NCBI RefSeq assembly: GCF_000969415.1
Contig: NZ_JZEX01000061.1
Coordinates: forward strand, 62,001-126,000
Length of the DNA stretch: 64,000 nt
DNA from: Devosia geojensis
GTDB taxonomy: Bacteria; Pseudomonadota; Alphaproteobacteria; Rhizobiales; Devosiaceae
Direction of reading: 5' to 3'
Shown in pieces: positions 1 to 9,221 of the stretch. The notes under the pieces were generated by a model, which did not search any database, was not told the origin of the DNA, and saw only the letters and a program-made list of their open reading frames with translations. How positions within the stretch are numbered: the first letter of the stretch is position 1; every line of letters starts with the position of its first letter. The position numbers and the translations under genes were made by a program.

Positions 1-620
<620 letters not shown>

Positions 621-624
<4 letters not shown>

Positions 625-1217
625 CCCTCTTTTTCCTTGTGCGTCACGCGGCGCACGACAATGTCGGCAGCTTTCTTGCCGGCCGCTCTGCGGGGATCGC
701 TCTCGGCGAAGCGGGCATCGCCCAAGCCACCCGGCTCGGTGAGCGCCTGCGGCGCGAGCGTATCGAGGCGATCCACGCCAGCCCGCGCGAGCGCACGCAG
801 GAGACGGCGGCGGCAATCGCCGCGGCTTGCGGCCTGACCGAAGTCGATATCGCCGAGGCGCTCGACGAGATCGACTTCGGCGAGTGGTCGGGCAAGACGT
901 TCGCCGAGCTCGACGCCGACCCGCTCTGGCACCGCTGGAACAGCGAGCGGGCCCTAGCGCGTACCCCGGCCGGCGAGACGATGTCGGACGTCGGCCGGCG
1001 CATCCTCGCCTTCATGGAGGCGCTCGCCGCCCGGCGCGCCGATGCCAACCTGGTGCTCGTCAGCCATGCCGATGTCATCAAGGCGGCGGTCTGCCGCGTG
1101 CTCGACCTCTCCTTCGACGCCTGGCCGCGGTTCGACGTGAGCCCGGCTTCCATCACCACCCTTCTTGCCCGTGACGGCGACGCCCGGCTCGTCACGCTCA
1201 ATGAAATCGTGCCTTAG
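621..1217 (+). CDS. Histidine phosphatase family protein
   Basis: A 198-residue protein of the phosphoglycerate-mutase/phosphatase superfamily. The N-terminal LVRHAAHD carries the phospho-accepting His9. The usual RHG triplet is RHA here. The second catalytic His lies in VSHAD near residue 150, the [10 protein letters not shown] segment near residue 90 resembles the usual acidic region, and [10 protein letters not shown] is the substrate-phosphate loop. The GTG start overlaps the stop of the upstream inositol-phosphate synthase by 4 bp, so the two are translationally coupled. A role as the inositol-phosphate or sugar-phosphate phosphatase of the same pathway is reasonable but inferred; substrates in this family cannot be read from sequence. 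Confidence 0.85.
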
Positions 1218-1226
1218 GAGCAGACC

Positions 1227-2162
1227 ATGATCGAAGCCGCGATGATCTGGAACGAGCCCAACAACAAGTCGCACTGGGATCCGGAGCTTGACCCGGACTG
1301 GAGCCGCTTCGCGGAAATGGCGAGCCTTGCAGGAGATGCCATCGCCTCGCAGAACCGGGCGGTCACGCGAGTGCTCGGCGGCATCTCACCGATCGATCCG
1401 GGCTTCATGGGGCGCATGCGCGATTTTGGTGTTCTCGACCATGTCGATGCGGTGGCTGTCCATGGCTTTCCGCTCGATTGGAACCTCTGGCAGATCGACG
1501 AGTGGCCAAACCGGCTGGAGGAAATCCGCACCGTCACCCACCTGCCGGTCTGGGTGAGCGAGGTAGGCGTGTCGACCTTCGGTGCCGAGGAGGTGCAGGT
1601 GTGGGGTCTCAAGCGCACAGCCGAGCTGCTGAAGGGCAGGGCCGGACGCATCCAGTGGTACAGCCTCTACGACCTGCCCAGCGCCTGGGAGGCGACGACC
1701 CGCCACAAGGAGGCGGAAGGCTCCTCGTACTACCGGCATTTCTACATGGGGCTGCTGCGCGAGGACGGCAGCCCGAAACCGTCGCTCGAGGAATTCGCCC
1801 GCCACACGCCCGACCTGGGATTAGTGCAGTGGTTCCACTATGAAGACCCCCGGCTCGAGGATGCGGTGGCGTGGATGAAGCGGCTGGGCGTCACCTATGT
1901 GCGCACAGGTCTTTCCTGGGCCGACAGCTTCCGCCCGAACGCGCTCGACTGGTTCGATCGGCAGATGAAGGCGCTCGAGGACTTCGACGTGACGGTGACC
2001 TTCTGCTTCACGCCGGAAGACTTGGGAATTGCGCCGCACCACACCAGCCCGCCGCTGCGGCCTGAAGGGTTCGCGGAGTTCTGCGCATGGATGATCTCGC
2101 GCTATGCGCCGGCGGACGTTTCACGTGCGGCCCGGCAGATGGAGCTGCGGCCGGGACTGTAA
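1227..2162 (+). CDS. Clan GH-A type glycosidase (beta-xylosidase-like)
   Basis: A 311-residue TIM-barrel-like protein without a signal peptide. The first residues contain WNEPNNKSHW, an Asn-Glu-Pro motif typical of the acid/base glutamate of clan GH-A, and VWVSEVGVST near residue 110 carries a second Glu in the position expected for the nucleophile. Because the acid/base motif lies only 9 residues from the start, the protein lacks the N-terminal third of a normal GH-A barrel. The second half (from about residue 200) restarts with LVQWFHYEDPRLEDAVAWMKRLGV, which looks like the beginning of another barrel, so it may be circularly permuted or assembled from two pieces. AGGAG lies 8 bp before the ATG. 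It is convergent with the FrhB-like gene, 4 bp apart. Specificity is unproven. Confidence 0.7.
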   Translation: MIEAAMIWNEPNNKSHWDPELDPDWSRFAEMASLAGDAIASQNRAVTRVLGGISPIDPGFMGRMRDFGVLDHVDAVAVHGFPLDWNLWQIDEWPNRLEEIRTVTHLPVWVSEVGVSTFGAEEVQVWGLKRTAELLKGRAGRIQWYSLYDLPSAWEATTRHKEAEGSSYYRHFYMGLLREDGSPKPSLEEFARHTPDLGLVQWFHYEDPRLEDAVAWMKRLGVTYVRTGLSWADSFRPNALDWFDRQMKALEDFDVTVTFCFTPEDLGIAPHHTSPPLRPEGFAEFCAWMISRYAPADVSRAARQMELRPGL

Positions 2163-2166
2163 AATA

Positions 2167-3549
2167 CTAGCCATCCCGACCCGCAAGGCCGAGACCATCG
2201 ATGAAGCGGCCCAGGCGTCCACGCGAGTAGGTGAGGGCCTGATAGAGCCGCAATGCGGCGCGCGCCCAAGCGATATAGAGGCGTGGCTGTCCGGTGCGGT
2301 GGGCAAGCCAGAAAACGCGATGGCTCCAGAAGGCGATCCCGGCACGCATGCGGTAGATGAGCTTACGCCGCAGCGTATGGCCGCGCCGGTCCGGCGCGAC
2401 GCGCTTGACCGGCCGGATGCCGCGGCGGCGCCACGTGAGGCGGTAGGCCAGCCCCTCGCGCCGGTGCCGAAGGCCTGCCGCCTGCGTCGCGGCGACGAAC
2501 TCGGCATCGACCGGCTGGAGGGCAAGCCGGCCCTGCATGATGCCGTCGCGAACGATGTCGTTCAGCACCGGTGAGCGCGCGATGACGACGTTGGTTCCGT
2601 TGCCATCCGACGCATAGGGCTCGACCCACGCGTCGCCAAACGCGATGTCGGCGGTCTCGGCCGTGACGTCGTCGCAGAAATTGCAGGCCGGGTTCTGGAA
2701 GAAGCCGGCGCCCCAGTCGCCATCGGCAAGGTGCCACCAGTCTTGGGCGGCGGTGCCGCCGTCCCTGAGGTTAAGGTGCGCGCGGTACCAGTTGGCGGGG
2801 CGATCCGGGTCCTTGAGGCGGTAGTCGAGGCTGGTGACCGCTTCAAGCGGCACGCCCATCTGCCAGGCGAAGCTCTCGACCATGCGCAGGCTCTTCATAT
2901 GCCCGCAGAAGAGCCCGAGGGTGAAGACGATGCGCTCGGCGAGCACCGGGTCCGTCGCACGTAAGAGATGCACGGCCTTGATGAAGCAGGGGATGCCAAC
3001 AACGGCGTAGCGGCCGGGCTCGACCCGTATGGCGTCGATGACGCCCGAGAGCTCGATCGGGTGGTAGCGCGACTTGGCGCCTGCGTTTAGCTCTTCGAGG
3101 CTGCGCGAGATGCGGTAGCCGAAAAAGCCGCCGTCCGGGGACGGATCGGTCGCTGCCACATGGGCGACGCCGTCGACGAGCCGGCGCGACAGGAGCTCTG
3201 CGGCCATCCACGTCACCATGCCGCCGGAGCTGCCCTGTGCTCGGTAATCGCCTTCGGCGACGTGGCCGACATAGGTGGCCTCGAAGCGGCCGACCTTGCG
3301 GTCGCGCTGCGGGGCGGCGGCGAACCGCGCGCCGGCAATCGCGTCTTCGTCGGCGGCGAACGGCGAGAACGGGCAGAGGTGCTCGAAAGTTTCGGGCCGC
3401 GCGGCGTTCTGCGGCTGCAACTGTCCATAGCGGTCATACGCCATGCGTCCATTGCCGCCGGCAACGCAGGCGCCGCAGCCGATGCAGAGACCCGCCCGCA
3501 CCATGTCGCAAGGCTCGAGCGGCCGTGGCGGAAGCGCGAGCGTGCTCAC
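2167..3549 (-). CDS. FrhB-like coenzyme F420 hydrogenase/dehydrogenase beta subunit family protein
   Basis: About 460 residues. The start GTG at 3549 overlaps the upstream stop (GTGA); an ATG at 3504 is the alternative and lies just before the Cys cluster. Visible features: CIGCGAC ferredoxin-like cluster near residue 22; QGSSGGMVTWMA near residue 100; VGIPCFIKA near residue 180; FCGHMKS; CNFCDD near residue 300 followed by ADIAFGDAWVEPYASDGNGTNVVIAR, the hallmark C-terminal FrhB segment. In exopolysaccharide loci such proteins commonly sit next to pyruvyl transferases and act as flavin/Fe-S oxidoreductases. No F420 biosynthesis gene is visible in this window, so an F420 role is not implied. 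The exact reaction is unknown. Confidence 0.82.
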   Translation of the reverse strand: MSTLALPPRPLEPCDMVRAGLCIGCGACVAGGNGRMAYDRYGQLQPQNAARPETFEHLCPFSPFAADEDAIAGARFAAAPQRDRKVGRFEATYVGHVAEGDYRAQGSSGGMVTWMAAELLSRRLVDGVAHVAATDPSPDGGFFGYRISRSLEELNAGAKSRYHPIELSGVIDAIRVEPGRYAVVGIPCFIKAVHLLRATDPVLAERIVFTLGLFCGHMKSLRMVESFAWQMGVPLEAVTSLDYRLKDPDRPANWYRAHLNLRDGGTAAQDWWHLADGDWGAGFFQNPACNFCDDVTAETADIAFGDAWVEPYASDGNGTNVVIARSPVLNDIVRDGIMQGRLALQPVDAEFVAATQAAGLRHRREGLAYRLTWRRRGIRPVKRVAPDRRGHTLRRKLIYRMRAGIAFWSHRVFWLAHRTGQPRLYIAWARAALRLYQALTYSRGRLGRFIDGLGLAGRDG

Positions 3550-4634
3550 TGCAGTACACGCTCGAGGTAGCGGCGCGAGTGCCTGCGCAGCGCCGCGATG
3601 GAACGTCCTATCGCCGAATCGAGCGGTTCGCCGAGGAGCCTTCCGAAGCGGGACGGCGGTGTTTCCGAACTCGTCAGATGGGCGGAGGCGCCGACCATGG
3701 CGGTGAGGTCCCGCACCTTGTTGAAGCGGTAGTCGGAAGGAGCGCACGCGAACGGCTTGTTGTTCATCAGGGCGAAGACGCAGCCGTGGAAGAAGTTGGT
3801 GGCGACCGCCTCGGCGCCGGCCATGAAGCTCGCGAACTCCAGCGGCCCCGCCGTCAGCCATTGCCGGTCGGCCCAGTCGTTGCGATAGCCGATGCTGATG
3901 AGCTCGAGGCCGCGCTCCCAGGCGAAGCTGCGGACGGCTTCCGCGAACCAGTCCGGAAAGCTGTGGCCGTAGACAGCGAGATAGGGCCGGCCGAGACCCT
4001 CGGCCGTCACATCCGGCGGAAAGAGCAGGCACGGGTCGAGCACCAGCTCGGGCATGCGATGCGTCGCCCGGGCGACGATCTGCTGCGAGTTGCGGTCGCG
4101 GATGGAGATCTGCGCGAAATTGCCAAGCCGCTCGGCCCAGTAGGGCTCCAGTCCCTGCGTCTGGCTGCCGAAGCTCGCCGCGTAGGCGACCAGCCGCCCG
4201 GCCCGCAACCCTTCCCCGTAGAACAGGGGATGGCCGCCGTACCAGGGATGGTTGAGGTTCCACACTTCGTCGCTGCCGATGACGACGACGTCGTAGTCGG
4301 CAGCGAGACGCGAAGGGTCATCGAGGGGAAAGGGGGCGGAGGTGGGCAGGTCGGCAACGGCTTCGAAGAAGCGGCGGGTCTTGCGGTCGTAGAGCGGATA
4401 GTCGCTCTGGGGCGTACGCTGCGGCAGCAGCGGCTGCAGGGCACAGCGCCATTCGGCACGGTTGACCCGGTCCGAGACGTGCTCGAGCAGTTCCGCTTCG
4501 TACCCCAGCCCACGCAGGCCGTCGACGAGGCATCGGGCCTGCCAGTAGGAGCCGTAGTTGATGCAGCGATGGAAGGTCAGCACGCCGACCTTAAAGTGAG
4601 GGTCCGGCATATTGATGGAAAGCGCTACGCTCAT
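3546..4634 (-). CDS. Polysaccharide pyruvyl transferase family protein
   Basis: A 362-residue cytosolic protein. The start at 4634 is chosen because GAGGGG lies 6 bp upstream and the family-like N-terminus FKVGVLTFHRCINYGSYWQA begins soon after; the frame stays open far upstream but without family similarity. SDEVWNLNHPW near residue 105 and TNFFHGCVFALMNNKPFA near residue 270 are characteristic of the CsaB/PssK/WcaK family, which transfers pyruvate ketals from phosphoenolpyruvate to sugar hydroxyls. It is coupled by a 4-bp overlap to the FrhB-like gene, a pairing common in surface-glycan clusters. Related proteins are not all pyruvyl transferases, so the reaction is a family-level call. Confidence 0.82.
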   Translation of the reverse strand: MSVALSINMPDPHFKVGVLTFHRCINYGSYWQARCLVDGLRGLGYEAELLEHVSDRVNRAEWRCALQPLLPQRTPQSDYPLYDRKTRRFFEAVADLPTSAPFPLDDPSRLAADYDVVVIGSDEVWNLNHPWYGGHPLFYGEGLRAGRLVAYAASFGSQTQGLEPYWAERLGNFAQISIRDRNSQQIVARATHRMPELVLDPCLLFPPDVTAEGLGRPYLAVYGHSFPDWFAEAVRSFAWERGLELISIGYRNDWADRQWLTAGPLEFASFMAGAEAVATNFFHGCVFALMNNKPFACAPSDYRFNKVRDLTAMVGASAHLTSSETPPSRFGRLLGEPLDSAIGRSIAALRRHSRRYLERVLQ

Positions 4635-4778
4635 GGAAACCCCTCGGTTACCACCAAGGTTCAATGCCGAGCCGGCACGCTGGTTCCGCTTTCCGGCAGG
4701 CCCATACAGAAGGCAAGGCATGCAACCAAACCGGCGCTTCCGGCTTGCCCGGATGACGCAAGCGATGGGAGAAAAGCC

Positions 4779-5000
4779 ATGCCGCAGCGAAAGAAGATCA
4801 CGACCGGACCCAACGACCGTCCGGTGGACGAGTCCATTGGCCAGACGGCTCCGGGGCTGCCGGACGACAGCTCGCGCAGCCCCGATGTCGACGACCGCGA
4901 CGTCGAACGGGTGAAGCGGAAGATCGTTGACGATCCGCGCGCTCGCCTCAAGAAGGAAGTCGACGAGGCGATCAAGGCCTCCGAACGCGGGTCCGAATAG
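4779..5000 (+). CDS. Small hydrophilic hypothetical protein (73 aa)
   Basis: A 73-residue, highly charged protein (MPQRKKITTGPNDRPVDES...) with a Lys/Arg/Asp/Glu-rich C-terminal helix, no Cys and no membrane segment. GGGAG lies 8 bp upstream of the ATG. It is a lone plus-strand gene between two minus-strand genes of the glycan cluster, so it is transcribed separately. The composition resembles the small conserved basic/acidic proteins common in Hyphomicrobiales. I recognise no domain. Confidence 0.6.
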   Translation: MPQRKKITTGPNDRPVDESIGQTAPGLPDDSSRSPDVDDRDVERVKRKIVDDPRARLKKEVDEAIKASERGSE

Positions 5001-5008
5001 GACCTGCG

Positions 5009-6037
5009 TTAGGACCCCATGTTGCTCCGGTAGATCTCGTCGAGCACGCGCGCCACGGTGACCAGCTCCGCGGCCTCCGGCGCAAAACGTCTGTCTTCCC
5101 GCAGTCGTTTCGCCCAACGGAGGGCGGCGCGGCCGCCCCAATCGTCGGGCGGTTTGGTGAGAACTTCGCTGCCGGTGCCCTTCCACGCTTCCGCACCGAA
5201 GTCGTAGAAGGAGCCGTTGCGGTTGGAAAAGCCCGCACCGCCTTGCGTGCCGTAGAAACGGGCGCTGATCTCGGCGTCACGCCCGGCATGCAGCCGCCAC
5301 GAGCAGGAAATGCGCACCGTCGCGCCGGTTTCGAGAACCAGCGTTGCGTCGGCGAAATCCTCGACCTCGTCAGGACGGCTCACGCGCTTGCCGCCGGCAT
5401 GGAGGCGGCTGGTGACGGAGGTGACCTGCGGAAAGTCGAGCGCCCACAGCGCCAGGTCGACGAGGTGGATGCCGAGGTCCATCACGCATCCGCCGCCCGC
5501 AAGGGCTTTGTCGTAGAACCAGGGCTTGTCGGGCCCGTAGGCGTTGTGGAAAACGAGATCGGCCGCGAAGACGGAGCCCAATGCGCCACTCGCGATATGT
5601 TCGCGGATCGCCGCCATCGCCTCGGTGAAACGGTAGGAGAGATCGACGCCGAGCAGGCGATCCGCCCGCCGGGCGGCCTCGACCACGGTACCGGCTTCAT
5701 CCATGTTGCGTCCCAACGGCTTCTGGCAGAAGACCGCCAATCCGCGTTCCAGCGCGGCGATGGACTGCTCGGCGTGAAGGGCGCTGGGCGTTGCGATGAC
5801 GAGGCCGTCGATATCGCTTTTGAGCAGGGCTTCGAGCGAGGGCAGGATTTCCGCCTCGGGGGCGAGCTTGCGGGCTTCCTCGGCCATCTCATGCGACGGA
5901 TCGGCGATGGCGGTGGCTTCGACGAGGCCTGCGTCGATCAGCGCCTTCATCCGGTGCCGGCCGATCCAGCCGACACCGAGAAAGCCGATGCGCGGCAGAG
6001 GAGGGGCCGGAGCGAGTCTGCGGTCTTCCGCGATCAT
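5009..6037 (-). CDS. Gfo/Idh/MocA family NAD(P)-dependent oxidoreductase
   Basis: A 342-residue dehydrogenase. The N-terminal Rossmann motif IGFLGVGWIGRHR (about residues 17-29) binds NAD(P). FCQKPLGRN near residue 104 corresponds to the family's EKP motif (Glu replaced by Gln, Lys kept), and GGGCVMDLGIHLVDLALW near residue 180 holds the conserved Asp and His of the catalytic domain. The family includes inositol, glucose and glucose-fructose oxidoreductases and UDP-sugar 3-dehydrogenases. It overlaps the upstream zinc-type dehydrogenase by 4 bp (ATGA), so both probably act on the same intermediate. With ino1 nearby, an inositol or sugar substrate is plausible but not shown. Confidence 0.85.
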   Translation of the reverse strand: MIAEDRRLAPAPPLPRIGFLGVGWIGRHRMKALIDAGLVEATAIADPSHEMAEEARKLAPEAEILPSLEALLKSDIDGLVIATPSALHAEQSIAALERGLAVFCQKPLGRNMDEAGTVVEAARRADRLLGVDLSYRFTEAMAAIREHIASGALGSVFAADLVFHNAYGPDKPWFYDKALAGGGCVMDLGIHLVDLALWALDFPQVTSVTSRLHAGGKRVSRPDEVEDFADATLVLETGATVRISCSWRLHAGRDAEISARFYGTQGGAGFSNRNGSFYDFGAEAWKGTGSEVLTKPPDDWGGRAALRWAKRLREDRRFAPEAAELVTVARVLDEIYRSNMGS

Positions 6038-7020
6038 TGGTAGACGACCAGCGCTTTGAGGAAGCCGTCCGGCCGGTCGCGCGTCATGTCGAGGGCGGTG
6101 CCGAGGTCTTCGAGGGGGAAGCGGTGCGTGTAGAGCGCGGAGGGATCGAGCCGGCCGTCGAGCATGGCGTCGATCGCGTCGCGGACGCCCCGCGCATAAA
6201 CCGCCGGGTCCCGCTCATGGGCGTTGATGACGTCGAGGCCGCGCCAGTTCCAGAGCTGCATGTTGACCTGCCGGGGACCATCCTGATGGTAACCGGCGAT
6301 GACGAGCCGCCCGCGCTCGCGGGTGAGCTCGGCGGCAAGGTCGAGGGGCCACTGCCTGCCGACGGCTTCGATCACCCGATCGCAGAACTGTCCGCCGGTC
6401 AGCGATTTCACCTCCTCGATGATCCGCCAGTGGTCGTCCATCGCGATGGTCTCCTCGGCGCCCATGCGCCGGGCGACGTCGAGCGCCCACGGACGACGCG
6501 AGATGGCGAGGACGCGCGCGCCGGCGCGACTCGCGAGTTGTGTGAGGAGCGCGCCGAGAAAGCCGATGCCGACGATGGCGACGGTCTGCCCCGCCTCGAT
6601 GCCGCTGCGCTTCAAGATGTTCATGGCGCAGCCGAGCGGCTCGCCCGGCAGGGGCTTGTCATCGAGGGCGGAGGGGAGCTTCACCACCGCCCCGGCATCG
6701 GCGATGTCGTGCGTGGCGTATGAGTGGTAGGAGAGCGAGGCGACGCGGTCGCCGGTCTTGAGGTCGCTGACGCCAGGCCCCACCGCGTCGATGACGCCCC
6801 AGCCTTCGTGGCCGAGGCCGCCCGGTTCAGTCGGGAACTGCATCCATTCCGGTCCGGACCACGGGCCAAGATTGGACGCGCAGACTCCGCAGCCTTCGAG
6901 CGCGATCCGCACTTGCCCCGGTCCGGGTTCGGGCAGGGGAACGGCTTCCACATGCATCTGCCCGGCGCCGGTAACGACTGCGGCGCGCATGGTGCGGGTG
7001 TCTGCCAATGCCTCGCTCAT
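6034..7020 (-). CDS. Medium-chain (zinc-type) alcohol dehydrogenase
   Basis: A 328-residue MDR-superfamily enzyme. The start at 7020 has GAGGAG about 8 bp upstream. LEGCGVCASNLGPW near residue 50 is the catalytic-zinc Cys region, GGLGHEGWGVIDAVG the GHE motif, and VAIVGIGFLGALLTQLA near residue 155 the nucleotide-binding GxGxxG. The cysteine-rich structural zinc loop of classical ADHs seems to be absent. The family includes sorbitol and threonine dehydrogenases and sugar oxidoreductases of the BchC/inositol type. It is cotranscribed with the MocA-type oxidoreductase downstream and the small acidic protein upstream. Confidence 0.83.
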   Translation of the reverse strand: MSEALADTRTMRAAVVTGAGQMHVEAVPLPEPGPGQVRIALEGCGVCASNLGPWSGPEWMQFPTEPGGLGHEGWGVIDAVGPGVSDLKTGDRVASLSYHSYATHDIADAGAVVKLPSALDDKPLPGEPLGCAMNILKRSGIEAGQTVAIVGIGFLGALLTQLASRAGARVLAISRRPWALDVARRMGAEETIAMDDHWRIIEEVKSLTGGQFCDRVIEAVGRQWPLDLAAELTRERGRLVIAGYHQDGPRQVNMQLWNWRGLDVINAHERDPAVYARGVRDAIDAMLDGRLDPSALYTHRFPLEDLGTALDMTRDRPDGFLKALVVYQ

Positions 7021-7036
7021 CGACGGCTCCTCAAGC

Positions 7037-7303
7037 TCAGTTGCTGCGTTCGACGAACTTGTTGAAGCGGCTGGTGCCGCCGTCCTGCGTCTTGTCCTGG
7101 TAGAGGAAGGCGAGCTTGTTCTCATCGAAGATCTTGAAGAACTCGTCCCAGGAGATCTCCTCGAGTTCTTCTTCGGGCTCGCCGAAATCGATCCGCAGGA
7201 CCCCGCCGCGGCCCTTGGTGCGGATCACGGCCGGGTGTCCGTCGCGAGCTTCCGCCCACTTGCGGATATCGTCGTGGCGGGTGGTGGTCTGTGAGCTGCT
7301 CAT
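7037..7303 (-). CDS. Small acidic conserved protein (88 aa), unknown function
   Basis: An 88-residue soluble protein. Start at 7303 (MSSSQTTTRHDDIRKW) after an AAAGGAGC-type ribosome-binding site. The body reads like a compact single domain: GHPAVIRTKGRGGVLRIDFG, EELEEISWDEFFKIFDEN, LAFLYQD, SRFNKFVE. I recall near-identical small proteins across proteobacteria, often mislabelled '1,4-alpha-glucan branching enzyme' in databases; it has no such catalytic domain. It lies 22 bp after ugd and 16 bp before the dehydrogenase gene in one operon. Confidence 0.7.
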   Translation of the reverse strand: MSSSQTTTRHDDIRKWAEARDGHPAVIRTKGRGGVLRIDFGEPEEELEEISWDEFFKIFDENKLAFLYQDKTQDGGTSRFNKFVERSN

Positions 7304-7325
7304 GGGGAAAGCTCCTTTCAGTACG

Positions 7326-8699
7326 TCATGCGGGCGAGGCTGCAATGCCGACGCGCTCAGCAAGTCCGGCGCGGGCCGACCGGTTGGCGGCGGCCATCGG
7401 CGGACGGCCGAGGCTCACATAGCGCAGGCCATGCCGGATAACTTCGGAAGGCTCGAACACGTTGCGGAAGTCGACGAGCGTCTGGCCGGCCATAGCGCCG
7501 GAAAGCCGCCGCAGGTCGAGATCGCGGTATTCGGCCCAGTCGGTGAGGACGACGGTGAGGTCGGCGCGCTCGGCTGCCTGGTAGGCCGTGGCGCGCCACT
7601 CGACGTCCTCCAGGTACTCGGAAGCTGCCGCGCGCGCCTTGGGGTCGTGCGCGCGGACCTTGAGGCCGGCCCGCTGCAGGAGCGGGATGATGGTCAAGGC
7701 CGCGGACTCGCGCACGTCGTCGGTATTGCCCTTGAAGGCGACGCCGAGGACGGCGACGGTTTTGCCGGCAGGCTTGTCGCCGGCTTCGCGGATGATGCGG
7801 CGGGCAAGCTCGCGCTTTCGCGCCTCGTTCTTGTCGACGAGCTCCTCGATGAGATGCTGGCGGGCGGCAAGGCGCCGGCCAGTCTGGACGAAGGAACGCG
7901 TGTCCTTTGGAAAGCACGAGCCGCCGAAGCCGGGGCCGGGCATGAGGAAGGCCGTGCCGATGCGCTTGTCGAGTCCGATGCCCCGGGCAACGTCGCTTAC
8001 ATCCGCCCCGGCCCGTTCGCAGAGGTTTGCCACATCGTTGATGAAGCCGATCTTGAGGGCAAGGAACGCATTGGCCGCATATTTGACGAGTTCGGCGTTG
8101 ACCGTGCTCGTAGACACGAGAGGAATGCCGTTCCCGGTCAGCGGTTCATAGACCTCTTCCAGGAGCGCTCGGGACGCTTCGTCGTCGGCTCCGGCCACGA
8201 TCCTGTCCGCGCCCAGAAAATCGGCGATGGCCGAGCCTTCCCGCAGGAATTCGGGATTGGACGCGACGGCTATGTCGCTGTTGCCCCGTCGGCGGGCGAT
8301 GAGCTGGCGGATGCGCCGGGCCGTGCCGGCAGGGACCGTGGATTTGAGCACCACCAGCGCCTCTGAACGCAGCAGCAGGGCGATGTCGCGCGCCGCCGCC
8401 TCGACATGGGTAAGGTCCGTATCGCCATCCTCCCGCGCCGGCGTTCCGACGGCAATGAAGACGACGTCGGCAAGCGGGACGACCGTATCGGGACGGGATG
8501 CGAAATGCAGATGCCCGGCAGCGGCCTGCATACGCACGAGCTCGGCCAGCCCCGGTTCGAAGATCGGCATCCGCCCGTGCACAAGCTGCGCGATCCGCTC
8601 GGCATCGAGGTCGACGCATGTCACCCCATGTCCGAGATCGGCAAGGCACGCGCCGGTCGTCAGCCCCACATAGCCAGCTCCGATGATGACGATGTTCAT
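7326..8699 (-). CDS. ugd: UDP-glucose 6-dehydrogenase
   Basis: Oxidises UDP-glucose to UDP-glucuronate with two NAD. 457 residues, normal length. The N-terminal MNIVIIGAGYVGLTTGACLA is the NAD-binding motif, which fixes the start at 8699. KSTVPAGT near residue 123, SNPEFLREGSAI near residue 150, KYAANAFLALKIGFIND near residue 205 and GFGGSCFPKDT near residue 258 (catalytic Cys) are all present, followed by the C-terminal UDP-binding domain (GVAFKGNTDDVRES). First gene of a minus-strand operon. Together with the UDP-glucuronate decarboxylase at 15935-16969 it makes a complete route to UDP-xylose. Confidence 0.95.
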   Translation of the reverse strand: MNIVIIGAGYVGLTTGACLADLGHGVTCVDLDAERIAQLVHGRMPIFEPGLAELVRMQAAAGHLHFASRPDTVVPLADVVFIAVGTPAREDGDTDLTHVEAAARDIALLLRSEALVVLKSTVPAGTARRIRQLIARRRGNSDIAVASNPEFLREGSAIADFLGADRIVAGADDEASRALLEEVYEPLTGNGIPLVSTSTVNAELVKYAANAFLALKIGFINDVANLCERAGADVSDVARGIGLDKRIGTAFLMPGPGFGGSCFPKDTRSFVQTGRRLAARQHLIEELVDKNEARKRELARRIIREAGDKPAGKTVAVLGVAFKGNTDDVRESAALTIIPLLQRAGLKVRAHDPKARAAASEYLEDVEWRATAYQAAERADLTVVLTDWAEYRDLDLRRLSGAMAGQTLVDFRNVFEPSEVIRHGLRYVSLGRPPMAAANRSARAGLAERVGIAASPA

Positions 8700-9221
8700 G
8701 TCTTCGGCCTCGTTCCGGTTGAAGCGGATGTAGCTGCTGCCTGTTGCTGCCGCTCCTGGGGCAAACGGTACCCTCCTCGACGGGTTCCTGAAGAAGCCAT
8801 TGAAGAAGAAGGCGCGGGGGTAAGAAGATGAAGAAGAAGCCGGTATTCGCGCGCTCGACGGACGAGGCCGACATCGCGCGCAGACTGCGCATTTAAGTGG
8901 CCGTGGCTGCTGGCAGAACGGCCCAGGGCCGGCTTGGTGCGAAAGTAAACCGGCAGGCTTAATCCAGGTTAGCGTCGTCCCTGTGGACGCAAGGATGATC
9001 GATGCGTCCGGGCGGGGCAGGCGCTGCCTCCGTTCGTCGGCCGATCCGCCGTCGAACACGCGTTGCAGGCCGTTGCAGGCGCCTTCCGGCTGTCTGCGCT
9101 CCTGGACCTTTGTCCGCAAAGACCCGTTCGTCGGCAGCTCGCTCCATCCTGGCGGACCGGAACCGGCAAGCTTCTTACCTTCTTCCTGCTGCACCAGAAC
9201 CATCAAACCATCGGGTGCAAA
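8700..9221. other. Intergenic region between divergent ugd and epimerase operons
   Basis: 522 bp between the two divergent halves of the glycan locus. It should hold both promoters; I could not identify a convincing -35/-10 pair or operator. A 22-codon ATG frame at 8828-8896 (MKKKPVFARSTDEADI...) is possible but lacks a good ribosome-binding site. Longer open frames here have shadow-like composition. Confidence 0.5.

Noticed and set aside
2167-3549. True F420-reducing hydrogenase subunit
   Set aside because: No partner hydrogenase subunits and no F420 genes nearby; context is glycan biosynthesis.
3550-4263. N-terminal 240 residues of the long minus-strand frame that ends at 2167
   Set aside because: Arg/Ala/Pro-rich shadow of the pyruvyl-transferase gene; the real FrhB-like gene starts at 3549 or 3504.
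3237-4778. Plus-strand frame upstream of the 73-aa gene (about 514 codons)
   Set aside because: Antisense to two good minus-strand genes with family motifs; only the last 74 codons have an own start and ribosome-binding site.
8828-8896. 22-codon ATG frame MKKKPVF...
   Set aside because: No convincing ribosome-binding site and too short to judge without conservation data.
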